Shown here: in pieces, positions 35,845 to 45,732 of the stretch
Numbering within the stretch: the stretch's first letter is position 1
Layout: each line of letters opens with the position of its first letter
Source: Planctomycetia bacterium
GTDB lineage: Bacteria; Planctomycetota; Planctomycetia; Pirellulales; Thermoguttaceae
Reading direction: 5' to 3'
NCBI GenBank assembly: GCA_030527205.1
Contig: JAUNBG010000012.1
Span: 19,623 to 83,622 of the forward strand
Length of the DNA: 64,000 nt
Position numbers and translations under genes: made by a program
Notes under the pieces: generated by a model
What the model was told of the DNA's origin: nothing
The model's input: only the letters and a program-made list of their open reading frames with translations
Database searches by the model: none

Positions 35845-37293
35845 CTATTCAATAATGAATGTCGTTACAGAATAAGGGGCGGCCGTCAAGGAAACGAGAG
35901 ATTCGGCCGTTTGCATATCGTCGAGGCGAGCAAGATTTTCTGTGGGGCTTGTTCGATAAACCTGAACGTTTTGGTTTTTCTTTTGATTTTGGCCGAGATG
36001 AATTTGATAAGAGACGTCTCGATTTTCTTCGTTGTAAAGAACGAGAACGATTTTTCCCGATTCCGGCTCTTTGGCCGCTAAAAGACGCGGAGAGTCGGTT
36101 CGAATAAAAATGTAACCGGGACGGATGAATTTTGTATATTGAGCGAAAGCGTAATATTTTTTAAAGAATTCCAGTCGATTTTCCTCGCGAATGTAACGAG
36201 CAAGAAAATAATAACCGCTGTCTTTGGCGGGACCGGCGGAAGATTCTCGCGGCAAAACGGTAAAAATCGACCAACTGATCGGTTGAAGAATACGAAAACT
36301 GTCATGAATTTTTTCGGCAAAAGCCAAGGCGGAGCCCATTTGGTTCGGCGGATTTTCCCCTATATTATGAGCGACGTCCAATTCGCTCATGACGGGGATT
36401 TTCCCTAAATCATTCAGAAACGTTGCAATGTCATCAGCGTTTTGCGTATAATAAGCATGAACGTTGACTTGATCAATGAGTTTCAACGTTTCGGGAGAAA
36501 TTTCTGCAACTCGCCCGATATTGTCTTTCGCTTTTTCAAACGTATTGTCATCAAAAGCGGCAATTTGGGTTGTTAAATTCTTTTCGACAAGTTTTTTCTC
36601 AACGGACTGAAGAACTTTGATCTCCATTTCAGCTGAATAATGGCAACCTTCCTGCCCGCCCCCTTTTTTCCAGAATTCCGTATTTGGTTCGTTAAAAGGG
36701 GAAAGCGTATCAACCTGAATATTTTCAGATTCCAAATAACGAACAACTTCGGTCAGATAATCGGCAAAAGCGTCAATTTTATCCTCGCGAAGATTGTCGT
36801 CGCTAGGATTTTCGGCTCCTGCAGTACAACCGCTGACCGTCATAAACCAGGGGGGCGAATTGGAAAAAACCTCAACGGTTTGCGCTCCCTGAGCAATCGC
36901 TTCTTTAAGAAATTGAACTTGAACGCGATCCGCATCAAAGTTCCAAACTCCCTTTTCATCCAAATAACCGGGCGCTTCCGCTTCTTGAGAATAAAAATGA
37001 TGATGATCCGGATGATCTCCGCCGCCAATATTATATCGAACAATCGTTAGTCCCAGCCCGTCGTCAACGTCATAAAAAGCACGAATAATCGTTTGACGTT
37101 GTTCCTCGGTCAGATTTCCGTAAGAGTTGGTCCACCAAGCCAGAGACGTTCCCCAACCTTGAAAAGGTCCGAACAAATTTTCCTCATTTGGGAAAATTTT
37201 GCTCTGTTCACAGTTTTGCGCCATAAGGTTTGGCGTTAAAATTAAACCTGAAATAAAAAATGCTGCAATAAATATATATTGAATTTTATTCAT
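35845..37293 (-). CDS. Secreted glycoside hydrolase family 30-like enzyme
   Basis: A 482-residue exported hydrolase. The signal peptide is 'MNKIQYIFIAAFFISGLIL' with a cut near 'LMAQ'. 'GPFQGWGTSLAWWTNSYG' and 'GLTIVRYNIGGGDHPDHHH' are typical of the GH30 endo-beta-1,6-galactanase-like subgroup. The acid/base Glu is in 'LSPFNEPNTEFW' (about residue 202) and the nucleophile in 'PVMSELDVAH' (about 304). The C-terminal 90 residues form the companion beta-sandwich. The open frame goes up to a TTG at 37308, but the ATG at 37293 starts the signal directly. The substrate is probably a beta-1,6- or related galactan or xylan; this cannot be settled by eye. Monocistronic. Confidence 0.87.
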   Translation of the reverse strand: MNKIQYIFIAAFFISGLILTPNLMAQNCEQSKIFPNEENLFGPFQGWGTSLAWWTNSYGNLTEEQRQTIIRAFYDVDDGLGLTIVRYNIGGGDHPDHHHFYSQEAEAPGYLDEKGVWNFDADRVQVQFLKEAIAQGAQTVEVFSNSPPWFMTVSGCTAGAENPSDDNLREDKIDAFADYLTEVVRYLESENIQVDTLSPFNEPNTEFWKKGGGQEGCHYSAEMEIKVLQSVEKKLVEKNLTTQIAAFDDNTFEKAKDNIGRVAEISPETLKLIDQVNVHAYYTQNADDIATFLNDLGKIPVMSELDVAHNIGENPPNQMGSALAFAEKIHDSFRILQPISWSIFTVLPRESSAGPAKDSGYYFLARYIREENRLEFFKKYYAFAQYTKFIRPGYIFIRTDSPRLLAAKEPESGKIVLVLYNEENRDVSYQIHLGQNQKKNQNVQVYRTSPTENLARLDDMQTAESLVSLTAAPYSVTTFIIE

Positions 37294-37330
37294 TTCGTTA
37301 TATTTCAATCTGAAGTTAAATTTGGGGAGA

Positions 37331-37789
37331 TTAGTCTCTTTTTTCTATTTCGTTAACGTCCAACCATTTGAGAACAAATTCCAGTTCATCCTTTGGAACT
37401 GCGATATATTGACTTCGCATGATTTCCAAGGGATATGAATCTTTTTGAGGAAAGAGAAGAAATCCTCTCGATAATTGCCGACAATGATTAATGTTCTCCC
37501 AGCAAATAAACGTTGCGGAAAAAAAAGTTTTAACTTCAATTCCCTGCTTATTAACGGAATAACTGACCGGAAAATAAATTGGCAGAAGCAACCATTGCAA
37601 AAGCATAAAAAGTAAGGTTGCCAATATCCAGGAATGCAAGATTGTCAAAACCAAAAATGACATTCCAATAGAAACGGCTATCAAAAAAAGGGAATTCCAA
37701 TATTCGGAAATCAACCGCCAATCTTTAAAATGAAGGGCAGGCAAATCGTAATCATCCGAATAAGAAATGCCGTTATTTTCAATATTCAT
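37331..37789 (-). CDS. Two-helix membrane protein with PH-like C-terminal part
   Basis: A 152-residue protein of unknown role. Two adjacent helices lie at about 33-72 ('LFLIAVSIGMSFLVLTIL' and 'LATLLFMLLQWLLLPIYF'). The following segment 'YSVNKQGIEVKTFFSATFICWENI' resembles the bacterial PH-like (YcxB) domain: alternating strands with a conserved Trp after 'F.C'. The tail 'AVPKDELEFVLKWL' is helical. Of two nearby ATG codons I chose 37789, spaced suitably from 'aggaaatg'. It lies upstream of the GH30 gene on the same strand with a 37-nt gap, so the two might be co-transcribed. Confidence 0.65.
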   Translation of the reverse strand: MNIENNGISYSDDYDLPALHFKDWRLISEYWNSLFLIAVSIGMSFLVLTILHSWILATLLFMLLQWLLLPIYFPVSYSVNKQGIEVKTFFSATFICWENINHCRQLSRGFLLFPQKDSYPLEIMRSQYIAVPKDELEFVLKWLDVNEIEKRD

Positions 37790-37990
37790 GATCATTTCCT
37801 GGTTTTAATGAAAGATTGTGTTGGGGACAGCGAAAAATTTCTCTTCATGAATCCTAAAACGGATCATCAAAGGGAAACGGCAAATGTTTTAGGCTTTCGA
37901 ATGGTTCGCTTGTTTAACCCCGTTTATTCCAAATTGAAAAACGGCAAACGAAAAACGCCATTGAAGAATAACGACGAGTTATTGACAATA

Positions 37991-38018
37991 CCGAAACCGT
38001 CGTTTCATTCGGTTTCGG
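37991..38018 (-). terminator. Hairpin after metG
   Basis: CCGAAACCG (37991-37999) and CGGTTTCGG (38010-38018) form a 9-bp stem 27 nt past the metG stop on the minus strand. No T run follows. The spacer 37790-38045 has no gene. Confidence 0.5.
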
Positions 38019-38045
38019 CTGAATGTCTGTTATATAATTTGATTA

Positions 38046-40250
38046 TTAATGAAGTCTTTGACCCGGTTTGGCGCCGGAGTCTGGCGACATTAAAAAGACT
38101 TCCGGTCCGCCAGGGCCAGCCGCAACAACCATTCCTTCGCTCAAACCGAATTTCATTTGACGCGGTTTTAAGTTGGCAACGAAAACAACGAGACGTCCAA
38201 CAAGTTTTTCCGGTTCGGGATAAGCGGCCTTAATTCCGGCAAAAACTTGACGCGTTTGGTTGCCGCCCAACGATATTTTCAACTTCAATAACTTTCGCGC
38301 TTCTGGAACCTGTTCCGCTTCAACAATTCGACCGACTCGCAGATCAACTTTGAGAAAATCGTCAATTGTAATCATATCAGACATCGGCTCATCCAAAAGC
38401 GGTTGACCCGAATCTTTCCATTCGTCATCGGAAACCGGAACGGAAACTTCCGGCGCTTCCGTTAAAATATTGGTTTTCTCATTTTCTGTCGTTTGGGGCT
38501 CTATATTGGAAGGGCTGTCCGCCGAAGAATTTTGAGAAACAGCAGAGTTTGGAGTTTCGGTTGAGTTGTTCATTGCTTTTGTTTCTTCAATCATTGCCTT
38601 GATTCCTTCTTTCGGAACGCGAGTCATCATATGTTGATATTCGTTGACGTTTCCGCCCAGAATCGGCGATTGAACGTCATTCCAATTCGATATTTTTGTA
38701 TTCAAAAGGGTTTCCGTTTTTAATGTTAATTCTGGAAGAATGGGCGTCAAATAAATAATGATTTGGCGGAAAAGATTCAAACTGACCGTTACCGAATCTT
38801 GTAATTTCCGAAACGCCGCGTCTTTTTCTGTTGGAGACGCTTCGGAATTTTTATCCAAATTAACCCAATTTTTGCGAAGCGACCAGGGAGCTGTTTCTTC
38901 AATATATTTATTGGCGCGAAAACCGCATTCGAGAATGAGACGAATCGCTTTTCCGAAATCGCAATCTTCATAAGCCGCTGCGATTTCTGTTGAAGCGTCC
39001 GCCGCCAAACGAAACAACCCGCCGTCTTCCGGATATTCTTCTGAAAGACCGGTTAAAGCGGCAAATTTCGCTGTTCGACTTGCAATATTAACAATATTTC
39101 CAACCAAATCAGCGTTAATTTTCGCTTCCATTTCCTCAAAATTCAAATCCAAATCGTCAACGCGAGAACTCATTTTCGAGGAAAAGAAATATCGAAGATA
39201 AGACGGATTCAAATATTTGGCAAACGTTTCCGCCTGAATAAAGGTTCCCTTCGATTTCGACATTTTTTCGCCGTCAACGGTCAAAAATCCGTGAATATGA
39301 ACCTTTTTCGGAAGAGTAAATCCCGCCGTCTTCAACATTGCCGGCCAGAAAAGCGTATGAAAATAGGTTATATCCTTTCCTATAAAATGATGAATTTCTG
39401 TCTCTGGATTTTTCCACCAAAAATCAATATTCTCGCCATTATTCTTAGCCCATTGAAGCGTCGAACCGATATAGCCGATGGGAGCGTCAAACCAGACATA
39501 CCAATAATTGCCCGGCGAATCGGGAATTTCAAATCCAAAATAAGGAGCGGGACGCGAAATATCCCAAGGCCAAAGCGGAGCGGATAAGAACTGACCTTTC
39601 AAATAATTGGCGATTTCGGGTTGAAGAACGTTCTCCGAATCAACCCAAGTTTCCAGAAAATCATGAAGCTGTTCCAAATCAACGAATAAATGAAGCGATT
39701 TTCGAAGTTCTGGCGTTGAACCGCTGAGCGTACTTTTGGGATCAATCAAATCGGTTGGCGAATAAACCGCTCCGCAATCGCAACTGTCGCCATATTGATT
39801 CGGTCGTCCGCATTTCGGACAGGTTCCTCGAACAAAACGGTCCGCTAAAAACGTTTCTGCGACTGTATCATAAAGCTGTTCGATTTCTTTTTCTTGAACC
39901 AGACCGACTTTTCGAATCGAGTTCCAAATTTCATGGCAAAAATGTCGCGTTTCTTCTGAATTTGTGCTGCCATAATGATCAAATTCGATGTTGAATGCGG
40001 AAAACGATTCTTGATGCGATTGATTGGTTCGAGCGATGAATTCTTCTTCGCTGATTCCTTCTTTTTTCGCCGCAATCATGATCGCGGTTCCATGCGTATC
40101 GTCAGCGCAAAAATAATGGCAATTTTCGCCGCACAGTTTTTGAAAGCGAACCCAAACGTCGGTTTGAATATATTCAACCAAATGTCCTAAATGTATTGGT
40201 CCATTTGCATAGGGAAGCGCGCTTGTGACCAGAATTCTTCTTTGATTCAT
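38046..40250 (-). CDS. metG: Methionyl-tRNA synthetase
   Basis: A 734-residue class I synthetase. '[22 protein letters not shown]' holds the HLGH motif; the KMSKS loop is '[14 protein letters not shown]' (about residue 329). A zinc knuckle '[17 protein letters not shown]' lies at about 145-161. A linker rich in Ser, Asn and Glu (about 555-620) connects to a C-terminal tRNA-binding domain ('[20 protein letters not shown]' and '[19 protein letters not shown]'), as in the dimeric MetRS form. The frame extends to 40289, but the ATG at 40250 follows 'caggcaaatc' and starts just before the catalytic fold. A perfect inverted repeat lies 31 nt upstream. Confidence 0.96.
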   Translation of the reverse strand: MNQRRILVTSALPYANGPIHLGHLVEYIQTDVWVRFQKLCGENCHYFCADDTHGTAIMIAAKKEGISEEEFIARTNQSHQESFSAFNIEFDHYGSTNSEETRHFCHEIWNSIRKVGLVQEKEIEQLYDTVAETFLADRFVRGTCPKCGRPNQYGDSCDCGAVYSPTDLIDPKSTLSGSTPELRKSLHLFVDLEQLHDFLETWVDSENVLQPEIANYLKGQFLSAPLWPWDISRPAPYFGFEIPDSPGNYWYVWFDAPIGYIGSTLQWAKNNGENIDFWWKNPETEIHHFIGKDITYFHTLFWPAMLKTAGFTLPKKVHIHGFLTVDGEKMSKSKGTFIQAETFAKYLNPSYLRYFFSSKMSSRVDDLDLNFEEMEAKINADLVGNIVNIASRTAKFAALTGLSEEYPEDGGLFRLAADASTEIAAAYEDCDFGKAIRLILECGFRANKYIEETAPWSLRKNWVNLDKNSEASPTEKDAAFRKLQDSVTVSLNLFRQIIIYLTPILPELTLKTETLLNTKISNWNDVQSPILGGNVNEYQHMMTRVPKEGIKAMIEETKAMNNSTETPNSAVSQNSSADSPSNIEPQTTENEKTNILTEAPEVSVPVSDDEWKDSGQPLLDEPMSDMITIDDFLKVDLRVGRIVEAEQVPEARKLLKLKISLGGNQTRQVFAGIKAAYPEPEKLVGRLVVFVANLKPRQMKFGLSEGMVVAAGPGGPEVFLMSPDSGAKPGQRLH

Positions 40251-40280
40251 TGATTTGCCTGTTTTATCAATAATCGCTGT

Positions 40281-40317
40281 TATTAACAATCAATGTAACA
40301 CAAATCGATTGTTAATA
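40281..40317 (-). promoter_or_regulatory. Perfect 11-bp inverted repeat upstream of metG
   Basis: TATTAACAATC and GATTGTTAATA enclose 15 nt, ending 31 nt before the metG start. It could be an operator or a 5' leader hairpin of metG, or a weak terminator of the adaptor gene upstream. It has no GC-rich stem or T run, so an operator is slightly favoured. Confidence 0.4.
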
Positions 40318-40489
40318 GCAATATTGAGATATTGTTAGCTTATTTTAAAAGATTATTAAGATTTATTTCCATTTTCTTGATTCATTTTTGCCCAAGCAAT
40401 TAAAAACCGATTATTGGGGCTGTAAACCAGTCAACGATGGACGAATTTGAAAGGACAACGCCTGTTACCCAGATCAGTTTCGTCCTGAT

Positions 40490-41932
40490 TCATTCAAAGC
40501 GAACCTTTTGGCCTTCATTCAAAAATCGAGCCCCAACGCTAATGATTTGATCTCCCGGCTTGAGTCCGGAAAGAATTTGAACGCCATTGTTATGAAACAG
40601 GCCGGTTTCAACGTTCTGGCGCTTGATTGTCAGCGTTTCGGAATCAATGAGCCAGACAAAAGATTGATGATTATTATCAACCTCGGAAAAAAGAGCGGAA
40701 GTCGGAATCGAAATCTGATTTTCATCCCCGGTCAGTTCAAGCGTCGCGGTTCCAACCATTCCGGAAAGAATAATATTCTTTAAATCCTCAGAATTTCCCA
40801 AATTGTCAGAACTCGTGGTTCCGGATTGATTGTCCTGATCGACAGCAAGAGTCAATGGCTCGGATTCGAATTGAGGAGAATCGTTATTATCCGAAGAGTC
40901 GTTTTCTTTCGGCCTCTTTTCTGAAGTTGGCCATTTTTTTATCTGAATGGTCAACGGATAAGCAAGATTTCCTTTTTGAACAGAGGATCCAACTTCTTTT
41001 ATTGAAGCCTCAAAACTCTGACCAGGAAGCGATTCGAACGAACATTCTATTTTTCCTATTTTGTCTTGTTTGCGTATAATATCTTCTGGAACGCTTAATG
41101 TTGCTTCAATATTATTGGCGTCAACGAGAGACAAAAGGGCAACTCCCGGCGCGATGACTTCATGATTATCGAAATATTTTTCCGCAATAATCCCGTCAAA
41201 AGGAGCTTTCAATTCTGTATCCCCCAATTTATTTTTTGCCAACTTCAAGTCAATATTGAGTCCAGCAATTTTGGCTTCCATCATTTCGATTTCTTCTTCT
41301 CGCGAACCTGTTTTGGCTTTGGCCAATTGATTTTCAAGAGATTCTTTGGTTGATTTGGCGGCGTCTCGAGCTGTTTTGGCAACGTCAAACTGAACATCCG
41401 AAGCAACGCCGTCCTTTTTGAGGTTTTCCATTCGTTGATATTGTTTTTCCGACTGTTCCAAATGAGAAACTGCCGCCGCCAACTGCGACTCCAAAGAAGC
41501 GATATCTTCCGCTCGAGCGCCGGTTTTCATCGCTTTTAAACCTGCTTCAGCTTCAAGAATGCTTTGTTCGATTCGTTCAACCGCCAATTTATAATCGCGT
41601 TGATCCAAGGTTGCAACGACTTCATCTTTTTTGACAAATTGACCTATTTTAACATCAAAATTTTGAAGTTGACCAATGACTCGAAAGGAAAGTTTCGCCG
41701 TTTGACCTTCTTTGGCAAAAAAAGGAAACGAACGCAATTCGTTTGAAACGCCAGCAGGAATTGTATAACTCCGGACAAGAACGGCTTTATCCAGGGACGA
41801 TTCTGTTGAAACAACCGTTTCTTTCGGAACTTTGAGATTGAAGATAACAACAATCAGACAAAGAACAACGATAATCAAAAGAATGAACTTGAGATATTTG
41901 GATTTATTTTCTGTTTTTGATTCGTTTTTCAT
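40490..41932 (-). CDS. HlyD/RND-type periplasmic adaptor subunit
   Basis: A 480-residue membrane-fusion protein. One N-terminal helix ('YLKFILLIIVVLCLIVVIF') anchors it. The lipoyl half-motifs are 'VIGQLQNFDVKIGQFVKKDEVVATLD' in two parts and, after the hairpin, 'TELKAPFDGIIAEKYFDNHEVI'. The coiled-coil hairpin is long (about 115-230, with heptads of Ala, Leu and Glu). The beta-barrel domain has 'NNIEATLSVPEDIIRKQDKIG'. A low-complexity acidic insert of about 50 residues (around 340-390) interrupts the membrane-proximal part. The last block 'ISIPTSALFS' to 'GLKPGDQIISVGARFL' is standard. No inner-membrane pump or outer-membrane channel gene adjoins it here. Confidence 0.88.
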   Translation of the reverse strand: MKNESKTENKSKYLKFILLIIVVLCLIVVIFNLKVPKETVVSTESSLDKAVLVRSYTIPAGVSNELRSFPFFAKEGQTAKLSFRVIGQLQNFDVKIGQFVKKDEVVATLDQRDYKLAVERIEQSILEAEAGLKAMKTGARAEDIASLESQLAAAVSHLEQSEKQYQRMENLKKDGVASDVQFDVAKTARDAAKSTKESLENQLAKAKTGSREEEIEMMEAKIAGLNIDLKLAKNKLGDTELKAPFDGIIAEKYFDNHEVIAPGVALLSLVDANNIEATLSVPEDIIRKQDKIGKIECSFESLPGQSFEASIKEVGSSVQKGNLAYPLTIQIKKWPTSEKRPKENDSSDNNDSPQFESEPLTLAVDQDNQSGTTSSDNLGNSEDLKNIILSGMVGTATLELTGDENQISIPTSALFSEVDNNHQSFVWLIDSETLTIKRQNVETGLFHNNGVQILSGLKPGDQIISVGARFLNEGQKVRFE

Positions 41933-42757
41933 GGAAATTAGGTTTCCTGAATTACTGTTGATTATTTCATTTTCTCATTCAATTTATACTGAAATCTCCC
42001 AACAGTAATATTAACTGAACTGTTCTCTTTTTCAAGATTAACTCTTGTTATTCTGTTCTTTTTTCGTCAAGAAAAACAGAATTAATCCGGGAATCTATAA
42101 AATCTGTTATTTTTATTCGGCTAAAACTGTTTTACCGGCATCCCTGAATGATCGATTTTTTTAGCTTATTAAGCCCCTCTGATCTTCTTTTGGCAAGTTC
42201 GACTTCAATATCATTTTTTGCTGCAATATCAGACATTTTTGCCAATCTTATAGAATCGACAATTCTCCTGATTTTGATAAGATTGAATCAAACATTATAT
42301 TATAATAGTTCAAAAAAGGAAATATTCCGAAAAAATAACAGATTTAAGTTTTATTTCGAAAAGCGAACTTTTTTTCTTTTTTGACATTTTTATTCTAACC
42401 TTTTTTTGATTCATTCTCAAAAGGATTGACTTTTCCTGAATAAGAATCAATAATGATTGGATATCAAAATGAAAAACGGCTTGGTTTCCGGCAAAACGCT
42501 GAAGATTATTTGCCAATTTATGATAAAATGTTGAATTAATGAAAATAACTGCTGTCAAATCAAACGAAAATCCGAATCGTTGAAGCGTTTGCCTGAAACT
42601 GTCGAGCGGATTACAAAAGGCAAATCTCTTGATTATTTGGGTTTGACTTCAGATAAAAAGAACGAAATGATTCATTTTGTTATTGCCATTCATTATTTCA
42701 ATTATTATGTTGCAAATATTCAAATAAACGACACAAATTTCTTTAAAAAGGATTAAT
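41933..42757. other. Long AT-rich intergenic region, no gene found
   Basis: About 825 nt between the divergent adaptor and GH50 genes. A diverged R3-like stretch lies near 42565-42640. Short open frames on both strands (78-82 codons) have no ribosome site or family features. Confidence 0.45.
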
Positions 42758-44905
42758 ATGATAAAACATTTTTCATTTATTTTTCTGCTGACATTCTTCA
42801 TTTCGACATCGAATTTGTTTGCCGAAAAGAATGCCGACTCATTAGAATCTTCTTCGAAATCGCAAATTTCGATTTTTGATCCTTCCCATTTTGACAAAAG
42901 TTCGATGCGACTTCAAGACGTTACTGTTGAATATCAAAATGATGGGACGCTTCGAATCAAGAGCGGAACGGAAGATAACTGGCCGGGCATTCATTTGTCT
43001 GGTCATTGGGATTTGAGCAATTGTCAGAATATCGTATTACAAATTGAAAATCCGACAAACGATTCCATTACGCTTTATTGTCGTTTGGATTGCGAAAAAA
43101 GCGTCGATACAGACGGAACATATACAGCATCCAAAACTTTTTCGCCCTTATCAAAAGAGACTTGGAAAATGCCGCTTCCCGGCAAACTTCAAGAAGACGT
43201 TCGTCGAAAATTGTTCGCAATGCGAGGCAAACCGGGCGGCATTCAGACTGACGCCTTTTCGCAAGACAGCAAACTCTATTTTGATAAAGGATCCTTGACT
43301 TTTGTTCGACTTTTTGAAACCAAAAATGGCCTGGCTCATGAATGGATTCTCAAGTCGATTGCCTCTCAGCCAGAAATAGACCAAAAAACGGATTATCTTT
43401 CTTGGCCCCCGGAAAAATTCTTTCCAATGATTGATCAATTTGGACAATTTAAACATAAAGAATGGCCGGGAAAAATTCATTCCGTTGAAGAAATGAGAAA
43501 AAACATTGAAATCGAAGCTCAAGACCTTAAATCTCATTCGCCTCAAAATTGGACGGAATTCGGCGGTTGGAAAGATGGCCCCAAATTCGCGGCAACTGGC
43601 CATTTTCGAACTGAAAAAATTGACGGCATTTGGTCCTTGATTGATCCAACTGGCGCTCTTTTTTGGTCGAATGGCGTTGACTGCATTTCGACTTATAATG
43701 GTTTGACGCCAATAACCGACCGGGAATTCTATTTTGAAAATCTTCCGGAAGAAAAGTCGCCTTTTGCCCAGTTTTATGGAAAGACCAATCATTCCATTAA
43801 CAACTATTATGCGGATCGAGGGGAATATCAGCATTATAATTTTACAGCCTCCAATTTGCTATTGAAATATGGCGAAGATTGGCGACAAAAATTTATTGAA
43901 ATGGCCGGGCAACGTTTACGAAGTTGGGGATTGAATACGGTTGGCAATTGGTCGGATTGGGGACAAGGCGAACAATATCGAACTCCGTATACAGCAACAA
44001 TCGGAATCAATTCGCCCAGAATTGAAGGAAGCTCGGGTTATTGGGGAAAATTTGTTGACCCGTTTCATCCAGAATTTCGCCTTTCTCTTGAAAAGAATTT
44101 AAAAGCTCAACAAGGAAAATCGGCTGATGATCCGTTTTGTATCGGTTATTTTGTCGATAACGAAATCAGTTGGGGCGACGCGGGTTCGCTTGCCAAAGCG
44201 GCAATGTTGTCCCCCAAAACTCAACCGGTTAAATCCGCGATGATTCAATGGCTCAAGAACCGGTATGATAATTCCATTGAAAAATTAAATGCTGCCTGGA
44301 ATTCCGATTATTCGGATTGGGATTATCTCCTGGTTAACTCGATTGACGTTCCAGAAAAAGCAAAAGAAGATTGCGATCTGTTTTATTCGGTTATTGCTGA
44401 AAAATATTTCGAAGAAATTTCCAAAGCGATTAAAACGTTGACGCCCAATAAACTTTATCTCGGTTGCCGTTTCGCATGGACCAATGAATTAGCTCAAAAA
44501 GCGGCAGGAAAATTTTGCGATGTCGTCAGTTATAATTTTTACAAACGAGAAGTTGCCGATTTTCAACCGCCTGAAGGCGTCGATAAACCTTGCATTATCG
44601 GAGAATTCCATTTTGGCGCTTTAGATCGCGGATTGTTTCATCCCGGACTCGGGCCTTGTTCTGATCAAAATGATCGAGCCAGGGCTTATGAAAATTATGT
44701 CAAAAGCGCTTTAAAGAATCCTTATCTTGTTGGAGCTCATTGGTTTCAGTATGGAGATCAAGCAACAACGGGCCGTTTTGACGGCGAAAATTATCAAATC
44801 GGCTTGATAGACATTTGCGATACTCCTTATCCAGAAACAATTCAGGCAATTCGAAACGTTGGTTATCATTTATATGAGATTCGTTATTCTGATAAAAAAC
44901 AATAA
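42758..44905 (+). CDS. Secreted glycoside hydrolase family 50-like (beta-agarase-type) enzyme
   Basis: A 715-residue exported enzyme with signal 'MIKHFSFIFLLTFFIST' and a cut near 'LFAEK'. An N-terminal beta-sandwich spans about 30-215. The barrel starts with 'EFGGWKDGPKFAATGHFRTE' and 'DGIWSLIDPTGALFWSNG', the GH50 signature. The acid/base Glu469 is in 'YFVDNEISWGD' and the nucleophile Glu616 in 'IIGEFHFGALDRGLF'. GH50 enzymes release neoagarobiose or act on related beta-galactans. Gut and soil planctomycetes encode diverged members, so the natural substrate may not be agar. 'aaaaagg' before the ATG supports the start. Long single-gene unit; a strong hairpin follows. Confidence 0.87.
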   Translation: MIKHFSFIFLLTFFISTSNLFAEKNADSLESSSKSQISIFDPSHFDKSSMRLQDVTVEYQNDGTLRIKSGTEDNWPGIHLSGHWDLSNCQNIVLQIENPTNDSITLYCRLDCEKSVDTDGTYTASKTFSPLSKETWKMPLPGKLQEDVRRKLFAMRGKPGGIQTDAFSQDSKLYFDKGSLTFVRLFETKNGLAHEWILKSIASQPEIDQKTDYLSWPPEKFFPMIDQFGQFKHKEWPGKIHSVEEMRKNIEIEAQDLKSHSPQNWTEFGGWKDGPKFAATGHFRTEKIDGIWSLIDPTGALFWSNGVDCISTYNGLTPITDREFYFENLPEEKSPFAQFYGKTNHSINNYYADRGEYQHYNFTASNLLLKYGEDWRQKFIEMAGQRLRSWGLNTVGNWSDWGQGEQYRTPYTATIGINSPRIEGSSGYWGKFVDPFHPEFRLSLEKNLKAQQGKSADDPFCIGYFVDNEISWGDAGSLAKAAMLSPKTQPVKSAMIQWLKNRYDNSIEKLNAAWNSDYSDWDYLLVNSIDVPEKAKEDCDLFYSVIAEKYFEEISKAIKTLTPNKLYLGCRFAWTNELAQKAAGKFCDVVSYNFYKREVADFQPPEGVDKPCIIGEFHFGALDRGLFHPGLGPCSDQNDRARAYENYVKSALKNPYLVGAHWFQYGDQATTGRFDGENYQIGLIDICDTPYPETIQAIRNVGYHLYEIRYSDKKQ

Positions 44906-45038
44906 TCATATGAAATCTGTTTGATAATCAACCCTGTCGAAAATCTGAAACTCCCGGATTAACAAAATTGTCCAGTTCGAGCAAATGCGAAAGAGAAATC
45001 CCCTCGCCCATTGCCGATTCGCAAAAAGTTTTCCGGAT

Positions 45039-45081
45039 CATTGGCTTTCAAAACTTTTTTAAATCTTTTTGAAAGCCAATG
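45039..45081 (+). terminator. Perfect 15-bp hairpin downstream of the GH50 gene
   Basis: CATTGGCTTTCAAAA (45039-45053) pairs fully with TTTTGAAAGCCAATG (45067-45081). It lies 133 nt past the GH50 stop. The stem is AT-rich and no T run follows the 3' arm; it may be a terminator or a small repeat unit. The spacer to 45732 otherwise holds R1 copy F and no gene. Confidence 0.55.
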
Positions 45082-45421
45082 AATTTCGAAACCCAATTGT
45101 TTATTACGAAACAATATTCTTTCCAATCAACTTTATTCAATATTTAAAAATCAGAAGTTAAGCATAATTTTTTAAGAAACTTCATTCGAAATAAAAGTTT
45201 CTCTTTAGAAAAAGGCTTCTATTTTAAAATAATGTTATTATTAATATTTAACGAAGCATTTATTTAATGTCGAATTTCCTCTTGAATTGTTGAAGGGCTT
45301 TTGTATAATGAACAGGGAGTTTTGGAAGCAACAATGCCCTCTGAATTTTTCCAATAATTCAAGAATGACAAAAAACAATATTCGTTTGTCAACAAAAGAA
45401 AACCAAAAAGATTTTATTCTC

Positions 45422-45532
45422 AGGAAGTTCCAAAAAACTGCTGGGAACGCAGACGTCTCGTCCGAAAGAACTGCTTTTTGCGACACTTCCAGACCTGAGT
45501 TTATTACAAAAAACTGGTTTTTAGAACTTCCT
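45422..45532. repeat. Dispersed inverted-repeat element R1, copy F
   Basis: One of the best preserved copies: left end 'aggaagttccaaaaaactg', core 'ggaacgcagacgtctcgtcc', right end 'ggtttttagaacttcct'. The ends are inverted repeats of each other over about 15 nt, and the core contains the small hairpin gACGtctCGTc. Confidence 0.88.
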
Positions 45533-45732
45533 TCTCGTTTTTATTTCCGGATTTTCTCTGTCGCCTCTTTGGAAATTAGGTCGTTGAAAACAAAAAACAA
45601 AGAAAATATTCAAAAAGAACAAAATACAAAAAATAAGGAAACAATTTCAAATGTTCGAGAAATAATATCAAAATAAAAGATATTCGTGTTTGTTTTTCGT
45701 TTTTTTGATTTAATCCGATTTTAAGTGAGAGA

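Noticed and set aside
43151..43834. 227-codon minus-strand open frame
   Set aside because: Fully antisense to the well-supported GH50 gene; no family features.
45287..45676. 129-codon plus-strand open frame
   Set aside because: It runs through repeat R1 copy F and has no ribosome site; not conserved with other R1 copies.
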